Shown piece by piece: positions 1 through 9,603 of a stretch of DNA of 64,000 nucleotides (positions within the stretch are counted from its first letter, which is position 1; each line of letters opens with the position of its first letter). This DNA comes from Penicillus capitatus (Eukaryota; Chlorophyta). The position numbers and the translations under genes were made by a program. The notes beneath the pieces are model-generated. The model ran no database searches. It was not told the DNA's origin and saw nothing but the letters and a program-made list of their open reading frames with translations. Location of the stretch: assembly GCA_965649825.1 (NCBI GenBank), contig OZ287710.1, positions 310,001-374,000 on the forward strand. Reading direction: 5' to 3'.

Positions 1-604
1 AGTAGGATGCCACGGATGGAATGTCGACATCCATCGACATCTATTCAAAATGCCTCTCTCCGTTCCATTCACCCCTTTCGCCACTCCTGTACTTCCGGAA
101 GAGAACATCGTGTAACAATGGTCACAGTCTCCGACAGCGTCCGCTACGCAGATGTCTTTCATGGACGCATCAGTTGCCGTCTTGCTAAGGGCACTGGGCA
201 AAGTATCCACCATCAGGACAGAAAGATCCACTGATGCTTTCTCAAGTTCCTTGACATGGATGGTATCGCTGATCACTAGGGACACGTGCGCCTCGGCGAT
301 GATGCGCTGCATTTCTTGAACAGACCATCCTGGATTCATCGGCACGAATATCCCACTACAAAGAGATAGCGTGAGATGCACAGCAGTCGTGCATCAAGGG
401 TTACCCGATCTTCATCACGGCTAAAGTGGACACGATATAAGAAACAGATGCGGGAAGCAGAATACCAACACACTTCATCGGCCCTACCTCATCACCTCTC
501 CTCTGCAATTCTTGTGCCAAAATCACGACCTGTTGACGCCATCGCCCTCGCTCGGGCATTCTCTCTAAAACCGTACCCGGGATAGAACAGTGGTGGCAGG
601 GTAT
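1..604 (-). CDS. Adenylation (AMP-binding) domain protein, partial, runs off left edge
   Basis: Part of an ATP-dependent carboxylate-activating enzyme of the ANL superfamily. The reverse strand of 405-560 reads a typical early core ending VSTLAVMKIG. A 49-nt intron (404-356, GTAACC..TAG) then joins in phase to GIFVPMNPGWSVQEM, the usual 'LAVLKAGGAYVPLDP' region. Near 90-130 the P-loop core YTMFSSGSTGVAKGV is present, followed by GILNRCRWM, which resembles NRPS and aminoadipate-semialdehyde-dehydrogenase (AASDH/Ebony) adenylation domains more than simple acyl-CoA ligases. The C-terminal half lies beyond position 1. The 5' end is unclear: in-frame reading upstream stops near 605, so another exon or a frameshift is needed. 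Seen: motifs and splice phase. Inferred: NRPS-like or AASDH-like class. Substrate cannot be named. Confidence 0.75.
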
Positions 605-1078
605 TCATGAAAGGAGCATGGGTGTTCGCCAGCAGGGCATTCGAAGATCGACCATCGTCGGTCGCCCGTCCAGATGGAATTGAAGAGACGCATGTTCGTG
701 GCGTCATCCGTATCATCTCCGCTTTATTCCGTCACGATGTTGGGTCAGTTCAACGCGAAACTTCGAACGGCGTTCATTCATGAACCTATCGTGATGTGGA
801 GCTGTGCCATCTCTTTTGCAGGTCACATCCGAGCGCACGCGCCTCTCACTCTCGCGTTTCTATTCCAGGGCTGGTCATTGCCGTCGCCGCACCGTATCTT
901 AAAGAATCTATGCAAGAAAAGAGACCCGTCCGCGTCATTCCTGCTCGAGAAGTGCGTTTCATCCCAACCCTATTCGATCCGGTCACTGAGACTGTGAGGC
1001 ATCTAGATGATTTCTAAACTAAAGGAAAGGAACTAAAATGGAGATCTTTAAGATAGCATCTCTTCCCCATCTTTCCAT
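605..1078. other. Unassigned interval between adenylation gene and CIA30 gene
   Basis: This should hold the 5' exon(s) and promoter of the minus-strand adenylation gene and the 3' end of the CIA30 gene. Open stretches exist on both strands (for example a minus-strand reading near 500-716), but none gives a recognisable start of an adenylation domain. I see no repeat or RNA gene here. Confidence 0.4.
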
Positions 1079-1957
1079 CTATTCTTCAAAATCTCCGATC
1101 GTTGCTTTGATCGATGCGATGTCCAAGTAGAAATCGACAGCCTCTTTTGCATCGGCCGGAAGACTCATTGTAATCCCTGAACATAATCTCCTCCGCGGCG
1201 TCATGCGTTCTTACAAAAAGAGTGACATACCGAGAGACATGATCTTCGAGTGGTTCATTTGTGTGACTTCCGGAACGATTTTGCCTTTCCAGGTCAGAAC
1301 AAAGCCATTCAGAGGGATCCTCACATCATGCCATTCTTTCGTCCTGGACGTTGGAAGCTGAGGAGAAGCGACGTGCGATGTGACGTACCGGCAGGAGAAG
1401 AAGGATTGCCAGATGTCTTCGGATTCGCCACCCGTCACGAAATTGTAGACGCGGATGTTTGCCAAGAAAGGCATCGGTGTCCCGCGAATCCTCATGACCA
1501 GTTGACTAAACTCGGATAGATCCAGAAATTCTCCACTGTTCTAAAACGGCTTATCTCACACAAAAGGTCACACTTTGGAATGCGTAGACATGTGATCGGA
1601 TGCCACAGAATCCGCTGCGTTTGATCTTGGAGGCCTCGCGAATTTCGGTTGAGCAACGACCGGCGAATGTCACAAATCCCTCCTGTCTCCCTCGATCACG
1701 CTTCGCTTATCTGTTCGAGCAACGGACACAGACCTGAGGGTTGTGCGTGAGGTTGGTGACGGAGGCTCCGCCAAAGGAGGCGTCACTATAGGCGCTCAGA
1801 GATTCGAAGTCTTGCACTTTGGTGAAATCATAGAGCAGTCTCTCCGACTGGAATCGCATAGGATCCTTGACTGACACACATTCTGTGCAGTGACGGCACA
1901 AGTGGACTCACAGTTCTGAACGATGTTCTGCACTTCGCGTAGGACGCGTCGCCACAT
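1079..1957 (-). CDS. CIA30-domain protein (complex I intermediate-associated protein 30 family)
   Basis: A roughly 200-residue CIA30 protein in about six exons. It starts MWRRVLREVQNIVQN at 1957. Conserved CIA30 pieces follow in order: LLYDFTKVQDFESL, SDASFGGASVTNL, GFVTFAGRCSTE, SGFCGIRSHVYAF, LDLSEFSQLVMRIRGT, EWHDVRIPLNGFVLTWKGK and HSKIMSLG. The last exon ends IASIKATIGDFEE and a TAG. Introns are 35-56 nt, start GT and end AG, and each restores the CIA30 frame. In mitochondria CIA30 (NDUFAF1) helps assemble NADH:ubiquinone oxidoreductase; plastid and cytosolic CIA30 proteins also exist. The short basic N-terminus fits organelle import but is not decisive. It is divergent from the DUF3754 gene across 54 nt. 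Confidence 0.85.
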
Positions 1958-2011
1958 CGAAAACAGACGTCACATCACGCACTATCTTTGATAAGTTTGC
2001 TGCAAGAGCAC
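1958..2011. promoter_or_regulatory. Bidirectional promoter spacer, 54 nt
   Basis: Only 54 nt separate the minus-strand CIA30 start (1957) from the plus-strand DUF3754 start (2012). It must carry the 5' UTRs and promoters of both genes if both starts are correct. No TATA-like box is obvious. Confidence 0.5.
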
Positions 2012-3896
2012 ATGGAGTCGGGCGTCGTGGGTCAGTCCATTGCGCGTCCGGCGTCGACGTATCTTAACGCTCCATTGCCGGAGATTCTTGACATCTTAAG
2101 AGGACGTGTGCCTTCTGGAGATAGAGCAAAGTTTGAGATGTTAGCTCGATTGGCCGAGGCATCAACCGAATTTGATTTCCTGGAGCTGAGACGTCGCATC
2201 AAATGGACTTTCCGTCTGTTCTCAGATGGAGCTATGGGACGCGAACACGTTGGCCGACTGGGAAGATCGCTGCCTTCCAAAAGCGACCTCATTCAGAGAG
2301 AGCTGCGATTTATAGCAGACTTCTTGACACTCATGCAGACAGCGCATTATCATTTGCTGTCCAAGGAGCTGTGGGATGTTGCATTGAGTGAGGATTTTGA
2401 ATTGACGATGCCGTTGAAAGTGAATCTAAATGTGATGGATTCCAAAATGCTGACACGATTTTGGGCAGAACGCCCGACACAAAGAGAAGCCCTTCCACAC
2501 GTAGCAGACCGCGTTCTCATTTTTTACAGAGGTGTGTCGGTCGGAACGAAAACGGATGTCTTTATCTCCGAGAAATTTGATCTGCTGGCGACATATCTCG
2601 TCACAGATCCGCTCACGTATATCTGGAATAAACTCAATGGGAAGCCGTCTGAGACAAAACCTGAAAAGAGTGAGGAAGAGAGTGAGGATGCAGAGAGGTC
2701 AGTCAAACGCGTTTCTCTGCGATCTCTGTTGCCGGATTGGAAATCCGTCGTCCGACAGTTTTTTTCAAAGTTGGAGATCTCGGAGCCGACATTCGACAGC
2801 GTCGTTGTGCTGTATCGCAAGGCAAAAGCGAGTCTGCAGCCCTCGACGCCAAATACAAAGGATAACTATTATCAAGCCAAGCGCAATATCGTCATCAAGA
2901 TGTTCGATAGCGTCCCTTCGGCAGATCTGGAAGTGATCTTTCCTGAGAAAGTGGTGGATATACGCAAGACGTCATGGATCTATATTCTGATCACGCTAGC
3001 GGTGGCCGTGATCTCTGTCGCCATCACCATCTGGCAGACAGACATCGAGATGGCCGTCATAGGCTCTGCTCTGATGCTGTTCTTCGGCAAAGCGTTCCAG
3101 AGCTATACATCGATGCAGAGAGAAAAGGCGGCTATGACAGCAAAGATCTCCAAGATGCTGTACGATAAGACACGGGATTCCCAAGATGGCGCTCTCTTTG
3201 CGTTGTTGGATGATATGGCGGATCAACATCTAAAGCGACTTTGCGTTGCATACACTCTGTTGCTGCTCGTTTCGCAGAAAACCGCCGAGATTGATGAACT
3301 CAATCTTCTCTGTGAGCAATTTTTCAAAGAGAACTTTGGCAAAGATGTCGATTTCTGCCTCCGGGAGAAGATCCCGCATTTGATTAGCTCTGGACTCATA
3401 ACGGAAGATCCTGAGGACAAAGAACGGCTGATCGCTGTAGATTTCGATGCCGCCATTGTACACCTCGACGTCCACAGATACCCAAACTCACGATCCTGCT
3501 CTTAGGACATGCTCAAAGAGAAATGGACAACGCGTCACCAGAAATTGGACCACCTCAATGCCGATGCACCTCTGTGTGAGTCACCGACGGCATGGATGCT
3601 GGCAGCAGGTAAAGTACCACTGTTCTCTTCGGAATGGATAGACGTCGATGGATGCTGTCCAGGTACTGGAGCGGTGGGTGGTGTTGCCAACATCGGCGTT
3701 TCTGCTGCGAGAGTCGTCACATCATCCTTGACGACTGGGGTGAGTGCAGGAATTCATTGTACGTATCTCTCCCCTTTCCTGCTTTCCTGCTGACGGTGTG
3801 TGATGCTTAACAGCAATGAGCAATTTGAGGGAAAATGTGAGAGGTACTGACAGCACGCACACTTTCCAAGATTCTCACACTTTTCTGCCATTCTAG
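2012..3896 (+). CDS. DUF3754 / TMEM143-like membrane protein
   Basis: A DUF3754-family protein, related to mitochondrial TMEM143. The first exon is open to the CTCGAC before 3477. Family blocks seen: RVLIFYRGVSVGTKTDVF, then FDSVVVLYRKAK and NIVIKMFDSVPSADLEVIFP, two adjacent hydrophobic segments (IYILITLAVAVISVAITIW and AVIGSALMLFFGKAF), and GALFALLDDMADQHLKR with a C-terminal winged-helix-like part. A 36-nt intron (GTCCAC..TTAG) joins FDAAIVHLD to DMLKEKW in phase, as in relatives. A second intron near 3763-3812 leads to a short tail and TAG at 3894. The ATG at 2012 is chosen because upstream in-frame starts are only TTG. Function in the family is unknown; organelle membrane location is inferred. 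Confidence 0.85.
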
Positions 3897-4646
3897 GACT
3901 ACTGTTCCGTAGCGCGCCTGCTACCGACAAGAAGACTCAATAAATATGTCACCTATGTTGGAATCAATAATTCATGCTCATCTGCTGTAGATGGGTCATG
4001 TATTTGCGTGTTGTTATTGACAAGGATCCATGTAAAATGGAGTTTGATGGGACAGAGTTTCCTCACACTTGTGTCTAAGAATAGATGTCATTATCGCACA
4101 CAACACACAGCATAGCGTTTCACTTGCAGAAATGAATTTGGTCGTGCCCGAATCCCAGACGATCCCATGAGGAAACCCACAAGAAAAACATTCTTTCTTT
4201 TCCAGAAACAAACAAGATATACACACAGGGTGAAACAGGTTGTCCATTCCGACAGGCGTGGCATGTTTGCAGTGTTCAGTGCGTCGCAGTCATGCATGTT
4301 CCATTATTGAAACAAAAACTATTTCAAAGGAAAAAGCAATGCATGACATCTTCTCTTGGTACCTGTCTTATGCAGCATCATGAAATTGTTATTAGTTCAA
4401 ATTTCAGATGTGTGAAAGAGTGATTGGGTAGACCTCCACCGACGTCAAGCAGAAATCCAAAATTGGAACCCATCCACAAAACATACAAGCAAACAAGAAC
4501 ATTGTATGGCCACCCACACGTTTACATATAGTACGCAATTGAGTAGGCGGGAGAGGAAAGGCATGTGGGCAGTCCGACCATCGCACCCCATTCGCCACGT
4601 CTCTCATCGACAGCATGGACTGCCTGCCTCTCCTCGCTATTTTTTA
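3897..4646. other. Convergent intergenic region
   Basis: About 750 nt between the ends of the DUF3754 gene (plus) and the PAS gene (minus). An AATAAA-like element lies near 3940. Short open frames on the minus strand at 4014-4297 have no family features. I see nothing else. Confidence 0.4.
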
Positions 4647-5351
4647 CTAGATGTGTTTCACAGAGGCTAACATATGGGATACATTGCCGTTCTTGTTCAG
4701 CAGAGGACTCAGCTGAAGCTGCATCAAGAACGGAATCCCATCTTTGGCAAAGTTAATTACAGTCACATGGAGACGGGTCCGGTTCTCCAACGCATCCACG
4801 ATCAACTGTTTGGTGTGTACATCCGTACCGGGACCCTAAAGACACAAGACCCTTCTCAACTCCCCCGCCTCCACTGGGAATGGACGCTAGACCGTGAGCG
4901 CTTCGATTCCAGTCATATCCTTCAACTCCTCCGCATCGAACCCGCAGAGTTTCGTCCATTCTTCGTTCGCGAACACGACACGGGCACGATGGCCAGGCGT
5001 TGCAATGAGTCTTGGCTGTTTGAGTGGGTTGAAGTGCATGGCGCCATCGAGCGTAAACGGCGTTCCAGGTATAAGGGGGAACTGTGTCTGCTGCGTCAGG
5101 CGACTGGCAACGGCGGCGGTGCTCGTGCGCAAGCAGTTTCCCGGTATCGCAGATCTAGTATCGTAGCTGCTTTTCACTTTCTCAAGCGTAGCTCCTTCAC
5201 TTCCCGCATAGGGATTCCATTCCAACGGACCCGCAGCGGAGATATCGACCGACGCGGGAATGGACCGCGTTGCCGTGAAAATGGCACGCGCGTTGTTGTG
5301 ACAAAGCTTTGCACTCGAACGAGCGACAGACGCTATCACTCTGCTGTTCAT
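4647..5351 (-). CDS. LOV-like PAS protein lacking the photoactive cysteine
   Basis: A single-PAS-domain protein of about 215 residues. The N-terminal 60 residues are rich in Ser, Arg and Ala (start MNSRVIASVARSSAK) and look like an organelle transit peptide. The PAS core runs from RARVVFANEEWTKLCGF, then EELKDMTGIEALT, a 56-nt intron, GPGTDVHTKQLIVDALENR, VINFAKDGIPFLMQLQLSP and SHMLASVKHI, followed by TAG. The order matches LOV photoreceptor domains, including the GPGTD turn. The GxNCRFLQ motif that carries the flavin-binding cysteine is replaced by MTGIEALT, so no cysteinyl adduct can form. It may still bind flavin or another ligand. The start could instead be the in-frame ATG near 5450. 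Confidence 0.7.
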
Positions 5352-6733
5352 GCTCCACTGAACTGGCGACGATGGCGATGATGGAAAATGAACACAAAAC
5401 CCGCGAGCAATACAACGAACCAGTAAGATGTATGCATGCATGCCTATCATATCATCATAATGTCCACCATCATCTTTTTGGTGTGCATGTCCGAGGAAGG
5501 TGTCAGGCGTGTGTCGTGTCGTGTCAAGAGAGATGGCAGTCTCTAAGTATTGGTCTTTACAGGCAGTTGTTCTCTGCTGAAAGATAACAAAGAATCTTCG
5601 TGCGTTGGCCCATTCAGGAAGCTTTGGTCATTGTTGTTCGTAGCTTCACAAAGAACGACAAAACGATTCCCTAGGACACCGGGTTGAAACATACACAAAT
5701 AATATGTTAGTGTCAGTCGACCATCACAAACAGCGAAACATGGTCATTCATCATCACCCTTGTGCACCCCGCGAAGATAGAGGGCTTCGCCTGGAGTGTT
5801 GTTCGGTTGGTTCACTGGGGATACATGCTACAGGAGGACAGGTGGTGGATGATGTGCGTTTTTGTGGCTATACAAAGCATCGTTCGTTAGTTCGAACCTC
5901 ATTAGTTCACACCACAAAAACGCAAAAGAAAGAAGAATTCAACCACCACCGGAATACCCCCAAAGACATGTTCATCGTCGACAGTCTCACACACACGCAC
6001 ACAAACAAAGAAAGAAAGAAATAAACAACAGATAGATCTGTGAGATATGATAAGTCGTGGAGAGCGCATGAAAATCGCATCCGTCTTATTGGAAAATAGA
6101 CGATCGAACAAACATCAGAAAATCTGCCAACAAGACTTGTCGGGCATATGTCTCAAGTCTTCTCTCGGCGAAATCTTAGGTGAGAACAACAGTCCATATA
6201 ATGATCATGATGATGATGCATTCCTGTCTGTCATTGAGCAGCTGCTTCTTCCTCTATGATACCCATCGAGAGCAATCCATGATCTCACTCACTCGCTCAC
6301 TCACGCATGTAACTGTATCCCCCATCATCATAAACAAGAACACACAAATGTCGTCGATTCTGTCGGAGGCAATCCGCACATACCATGCATTGATTATATT
6401 GCCACAGCCAAAAAAACACAAAAGGCCAAAAGTCATCAGCATTAGATCCTCCTTCTTCTTAACTTCCACCACGAAGAACCGGACTTCTAATGGACAAAGA
6501 GTGATTAAGGCAATGAGAAAGGATCTTCTTCGCAAAGAGGATAGATACATGGATATACAACAAAGAACGGCAACAAACATCACTCGATGACCAAAAGAAT
6601 AAAGAACCATCAAACAACTGACGAATAAATGAGGCAGGGACTAGAAACAGTAGGTAGGGCCACTTTCTTATGTATTATTATTGCTGTTGTCTTGCAGATG
6701 AAGAATGGCTAAGAGGAAATCGAAAACAAAGCT
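5352..6733. other. Long intergenic region with low-complexity tracts
   Basis: About 1.4 kb upstream of the PAS gene and downstream of the Q-rich gene. It contains simple CA- and GAAA-rich stretches (5985-6025) and ATGATGATG-type runs (6195-6220). Open frames on both strands between 6180 and 6613 overlap one another and show no domain. I see no convincing gene or RNA here. Confidence 0.4.
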
Positions 6734-8534
6734 TCATGGCTGTCCATGTTGGGGCTGCATGTTTATGGCTTGCGAAAAACAGGAGGGATCTGGATGTAGC
6801 ATCCCTCCACGGAAGTTTTCATGTACCGTTTCGAGACCGGCACCACCCCACCCTCTGAATAGGTTTCCAGATTGCTGATGAAAGCCCATTGTCGTCGATC
6901 CTTGCCAACCCATACCGCCTCTGTTTGAGGCGGCGGCTCCTGTCATTTGGTGCTGTTGCATCGGAACGGTCCACGGCTGCATCTGATGCATGGCATAGGG
7001 ATTGTTCAGTGCCAACATGCCATTGAGATGGCCAACAGTATTTGGCAAAAATGGGAGACTGGGTACATTGTGCTGGTGTTGTTGCTGTTGCTGAGGATAG
7101 GGATTGCTGCTGCCGCCTCCAAGCATTCCTGTGCTTTGAAGAAAAGCTGCTAGCTGTTCTTGCGTAATGCTGCCTCCCATTGCGTTGCTCTGTTGCTGGA
7201 CGATGCCTGCATTCAGATCCGTACCGGCAGGAAGTTTCGGAAGACCACTACCACCACCGCCGAAAAGCTTAGAGAAGTCCATCATCATGCCACTGTCCGT
7301 CGTTGACGGCATCGTGGTTTTCCCATCTGACGAAACAAGTCCTTGTTGCTGTCGCTGCTTATTCGATTCAGCCGAGTGACGACGACCAAACCCCAATCCA
7401 GAGGGTCCCTTTGGAAGCAGATTCTCAAAGGAGCGACGCTCGGACTTGCCCTCGGTTCCATTGGCCTTTTGCAACAGATCTGCCAAGTGGGATCTGCCAT
7501 CTGTGTCTCCTCCTGCTCCAATCATAGGAGCTCTTCCAATGTTCTGATGCGATTTCACGGCTTGGGCCAACAGGCCATTGTACTGTTCAATCAGGGACCG
7601 GGTCAAAGTTCCAGACAAAGCAGCCGAAGTGCTGCCAGAGTCTTCAGACATTACTTTAATATTGTGAAGGTAAGCAGATATGATATCGACGTAGCTCAGA
7701 CGGGACTCGGACAACGCAGCCAGCAGGTCATTGTAGTCATCTGGCGAGAATCCCAACAATGTCTGCAGCAGGAGTGCTGGATTGCCCAGTGTGCTGTCTG
7801 AGAGTGTCGTAATCAAACGTGCCAGAAGAATATCTGTAATCTGAGTCAATTGATCAGGCATGTCGTCTTGTTGAACCGCCTCTGTTGTTGTAGAACCTAG
7901 ACACCATAAAAGAGTGATATTTCGCGAGAAAAGAGTGAGGATGAATGCACGTTGGCTGTCCACAGAACGACTGTGGCCACTTCCATCCTGCGACCTGCGA
8001 CTTCCGCCATCGCCCGATTTGCGCCCTTCACTGCGAACCGACTCTTCCGATGCGCGACCTAATATGTATAACCATCTATCTATCAACATTTCTCACACGT
8101 TTGTCCGCGTCCTACTTGAACTCTTGGAATTATTATTTTTCTTGCTCTCGCGTCTTCCAGTACCCTGTTCGTGTTCCCCGTTCGAGGATCGATGATGGGC
8201 ACCTCTATACGGCATCGGTTGCTCACTCAACGCCTAAAGAGTGAGAATGTGAGATATGAAAAGGTGCGAGAAACGGTATGATATGGTGCACCTGAAGGGC
8301 TGCATCCAGCTTAGCGGCTCCACTTCTGTTGCGATGAACGACTTTCAACGTTCTTGGTTGTGGTTCGATCGCGGCAGAAGGAGTCTCTTCGGTGGGAAGC
8401 TCTTTCTTCATCGTGGCGACCTCCGTCGTTTCCGAAGTGAGAGATTCAACGTCAACCTCAGCGCGATTTGTAACTGGCGACATCATGAGCAGCGAAGCAG
8501 ATGGCGGACCAACTTCACACGCAGACACACACAC
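6734..8534 (-). CDS. Q/G/M-rich low-complexity protein, function unknown
   Basis: A multi-exon gene of unrecognised function. The N-terminal exon (from about 8534) is rich in Ser, Thr and Glu and has a short basic run. Introns near 8232-8290, 8090-8145 and 7900-7955 are inferred. The large last exon first gives a helical stretch (LTQITDILLARLITTLSDST, LLLQTLLGFSPDDYNDLLAA), then a long disordered part with poly-Gln (PYPQQQQQHQH), Gly-rich (LFGGGGSGLPKLP) and Met/Gln/Pro-rich segments to the stop at 6734. Such composition is common in transcription co-regulators and RNA-granule proteins, but nothing here proves either. The splice phase between the second and third exons is not resolved by one base. 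The 5' ATG could be either of two nearby in-frame ones. Confidence 0.6.
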
Positions 8535-9135
8535 GTCAGAAAACGTTAGACACGCGCAACGCCGCTTAGCTCGCGCAAGAATACTGGCTTCGTGACTGGC
8601 CTAACAAGAAAGGTCGGAAGACGGACGCGTGTTCATTGTACAGGTACACAGGACGTGCAACGCGGAGACGTGTTATCTAAACAATCGCTACTCGAGTCGA
8701 ATCGCAACAGACCTGGCGTTGTTCGTTACCGACCTGGACGTCTTCAAGAGTCAACGATTCACAACGCACAACAACACGCACGAATGCAAGGCTAAGATCT
8801 CGCCAATGCGACTTCACTTTAAATGGGCACTTTTGAACGCAGGATGCAGCGGGGCTGTCACATCATCCAATGCAGCGTGGGAATTTAGCTGATGTGCCAC
8901 GAACGGTGGATAGTAATGTCGTTGCCTGCAAAGTCTGTGGGCTGATAAAGAGTTTTCGACAAGTAGAATGATCGAGCGGAGCGAAAGTCAAACCGAAAGA
9001 GCTGTTTTAGTTTTGTGAACGCGGTTGTGAAAACTGTCCCTTCTTAGAAATGAGGGGAGACCGACAGGCGACAGAAGATGGAACCACAGAAGCCTTTAGC
9101 GGGTCAACCCTCCATCCCCCTTTCCATCCTCTTTC
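8535..9135. other. Divergent intergenic region
   Basis: About 600 nt between the start of the Q-rich gene (minus) and the 69-residue gene (plus). It should hold both promoters. No domain-bearing frame, repeat or RNA gene is evident. Confidence 0.4.
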
Positions 9136-9397
9136 ATGACTCAGCTGAACAGGATGGCGAGTGTCATGGATCCACTAACGGGCTGGGCACCGAAGTGGAT
9201 GCACATCAGTAGAATTCGACGTCTTCTCATACGGAGTCTGACATCGAGGGTGCCATGTAGATCATCTGCGGTCGGGGATCTACTGTCTGTGTGTGGATGA
9301 GGATCTGCCTTTGGAGATTAAAGAAATTCTCGAGAACAAGAACGTGAACTATCGCATCCGGGATGAGGGATTCTATCCTCCTGAGCCCACGAACTGA
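9136..9397 (+). CDS. Small basic protein of 69 residues, unknown
   Basis: A two-exon gene. Exon 1 (9136-9249) begins MTQLNRMASVMDPLTGW and ends in a basic stretch (RIRRLLIRSLTSR). A 52-nt intron (GTGCCA..GATGAG) joins in phase to exon 2 (9302-9397), DLPLEIKEILENKNVNYRIR, ending PPEPTN and TGA. The size, basic N-terminus and acidic/helical C-terminus resemble small mitochondrial inner-membrane or ribosomal subunits, but I do not recognise the family. It lies 206 nt upstream of the peroxidase fusion on the same strand. Confidence 0.5.
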
Positions 9398-9603
9398 GTC
9401 TTACTGCGACACATGTGCCATTTGGATGTGTTTGTGATAAAGTCTATAAGGGATGTGATAGATGACTGCATCAAATTCTCCGTCTTGCTTTGCGCATGAC
9501 TCAGGCAATTCCTCGCCGTCGCCTCGGCTGTGCGCCTCGCCCCGCGCTCGTCGTTCAGAAGATATGCCATTGGTCTTTTGGCGTTAAAAGGAGAGGGATA
9601 TCA

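Noticed and set aside
4014-4297. Cys/Phe-rich minus-strand frames that could be small secreted proteins.
   Set aside because: Two frames overlap, no signal peptide plus cleavage pattern, no splice partner; in a convergent 3' region.
5985-6025. CACACA and GAAAGAAAG tracts as a possible regulatory or telomeric repeat.
   Set aside because: Short and impure; simple-sequence DNA only, with no telomere unit.
6180-6613. Overlapping open frames on both strands (136 and 119 codons).
   Set aside because: Low-complexity, no start context or domain, and they mirror each other; most likely non-coding.
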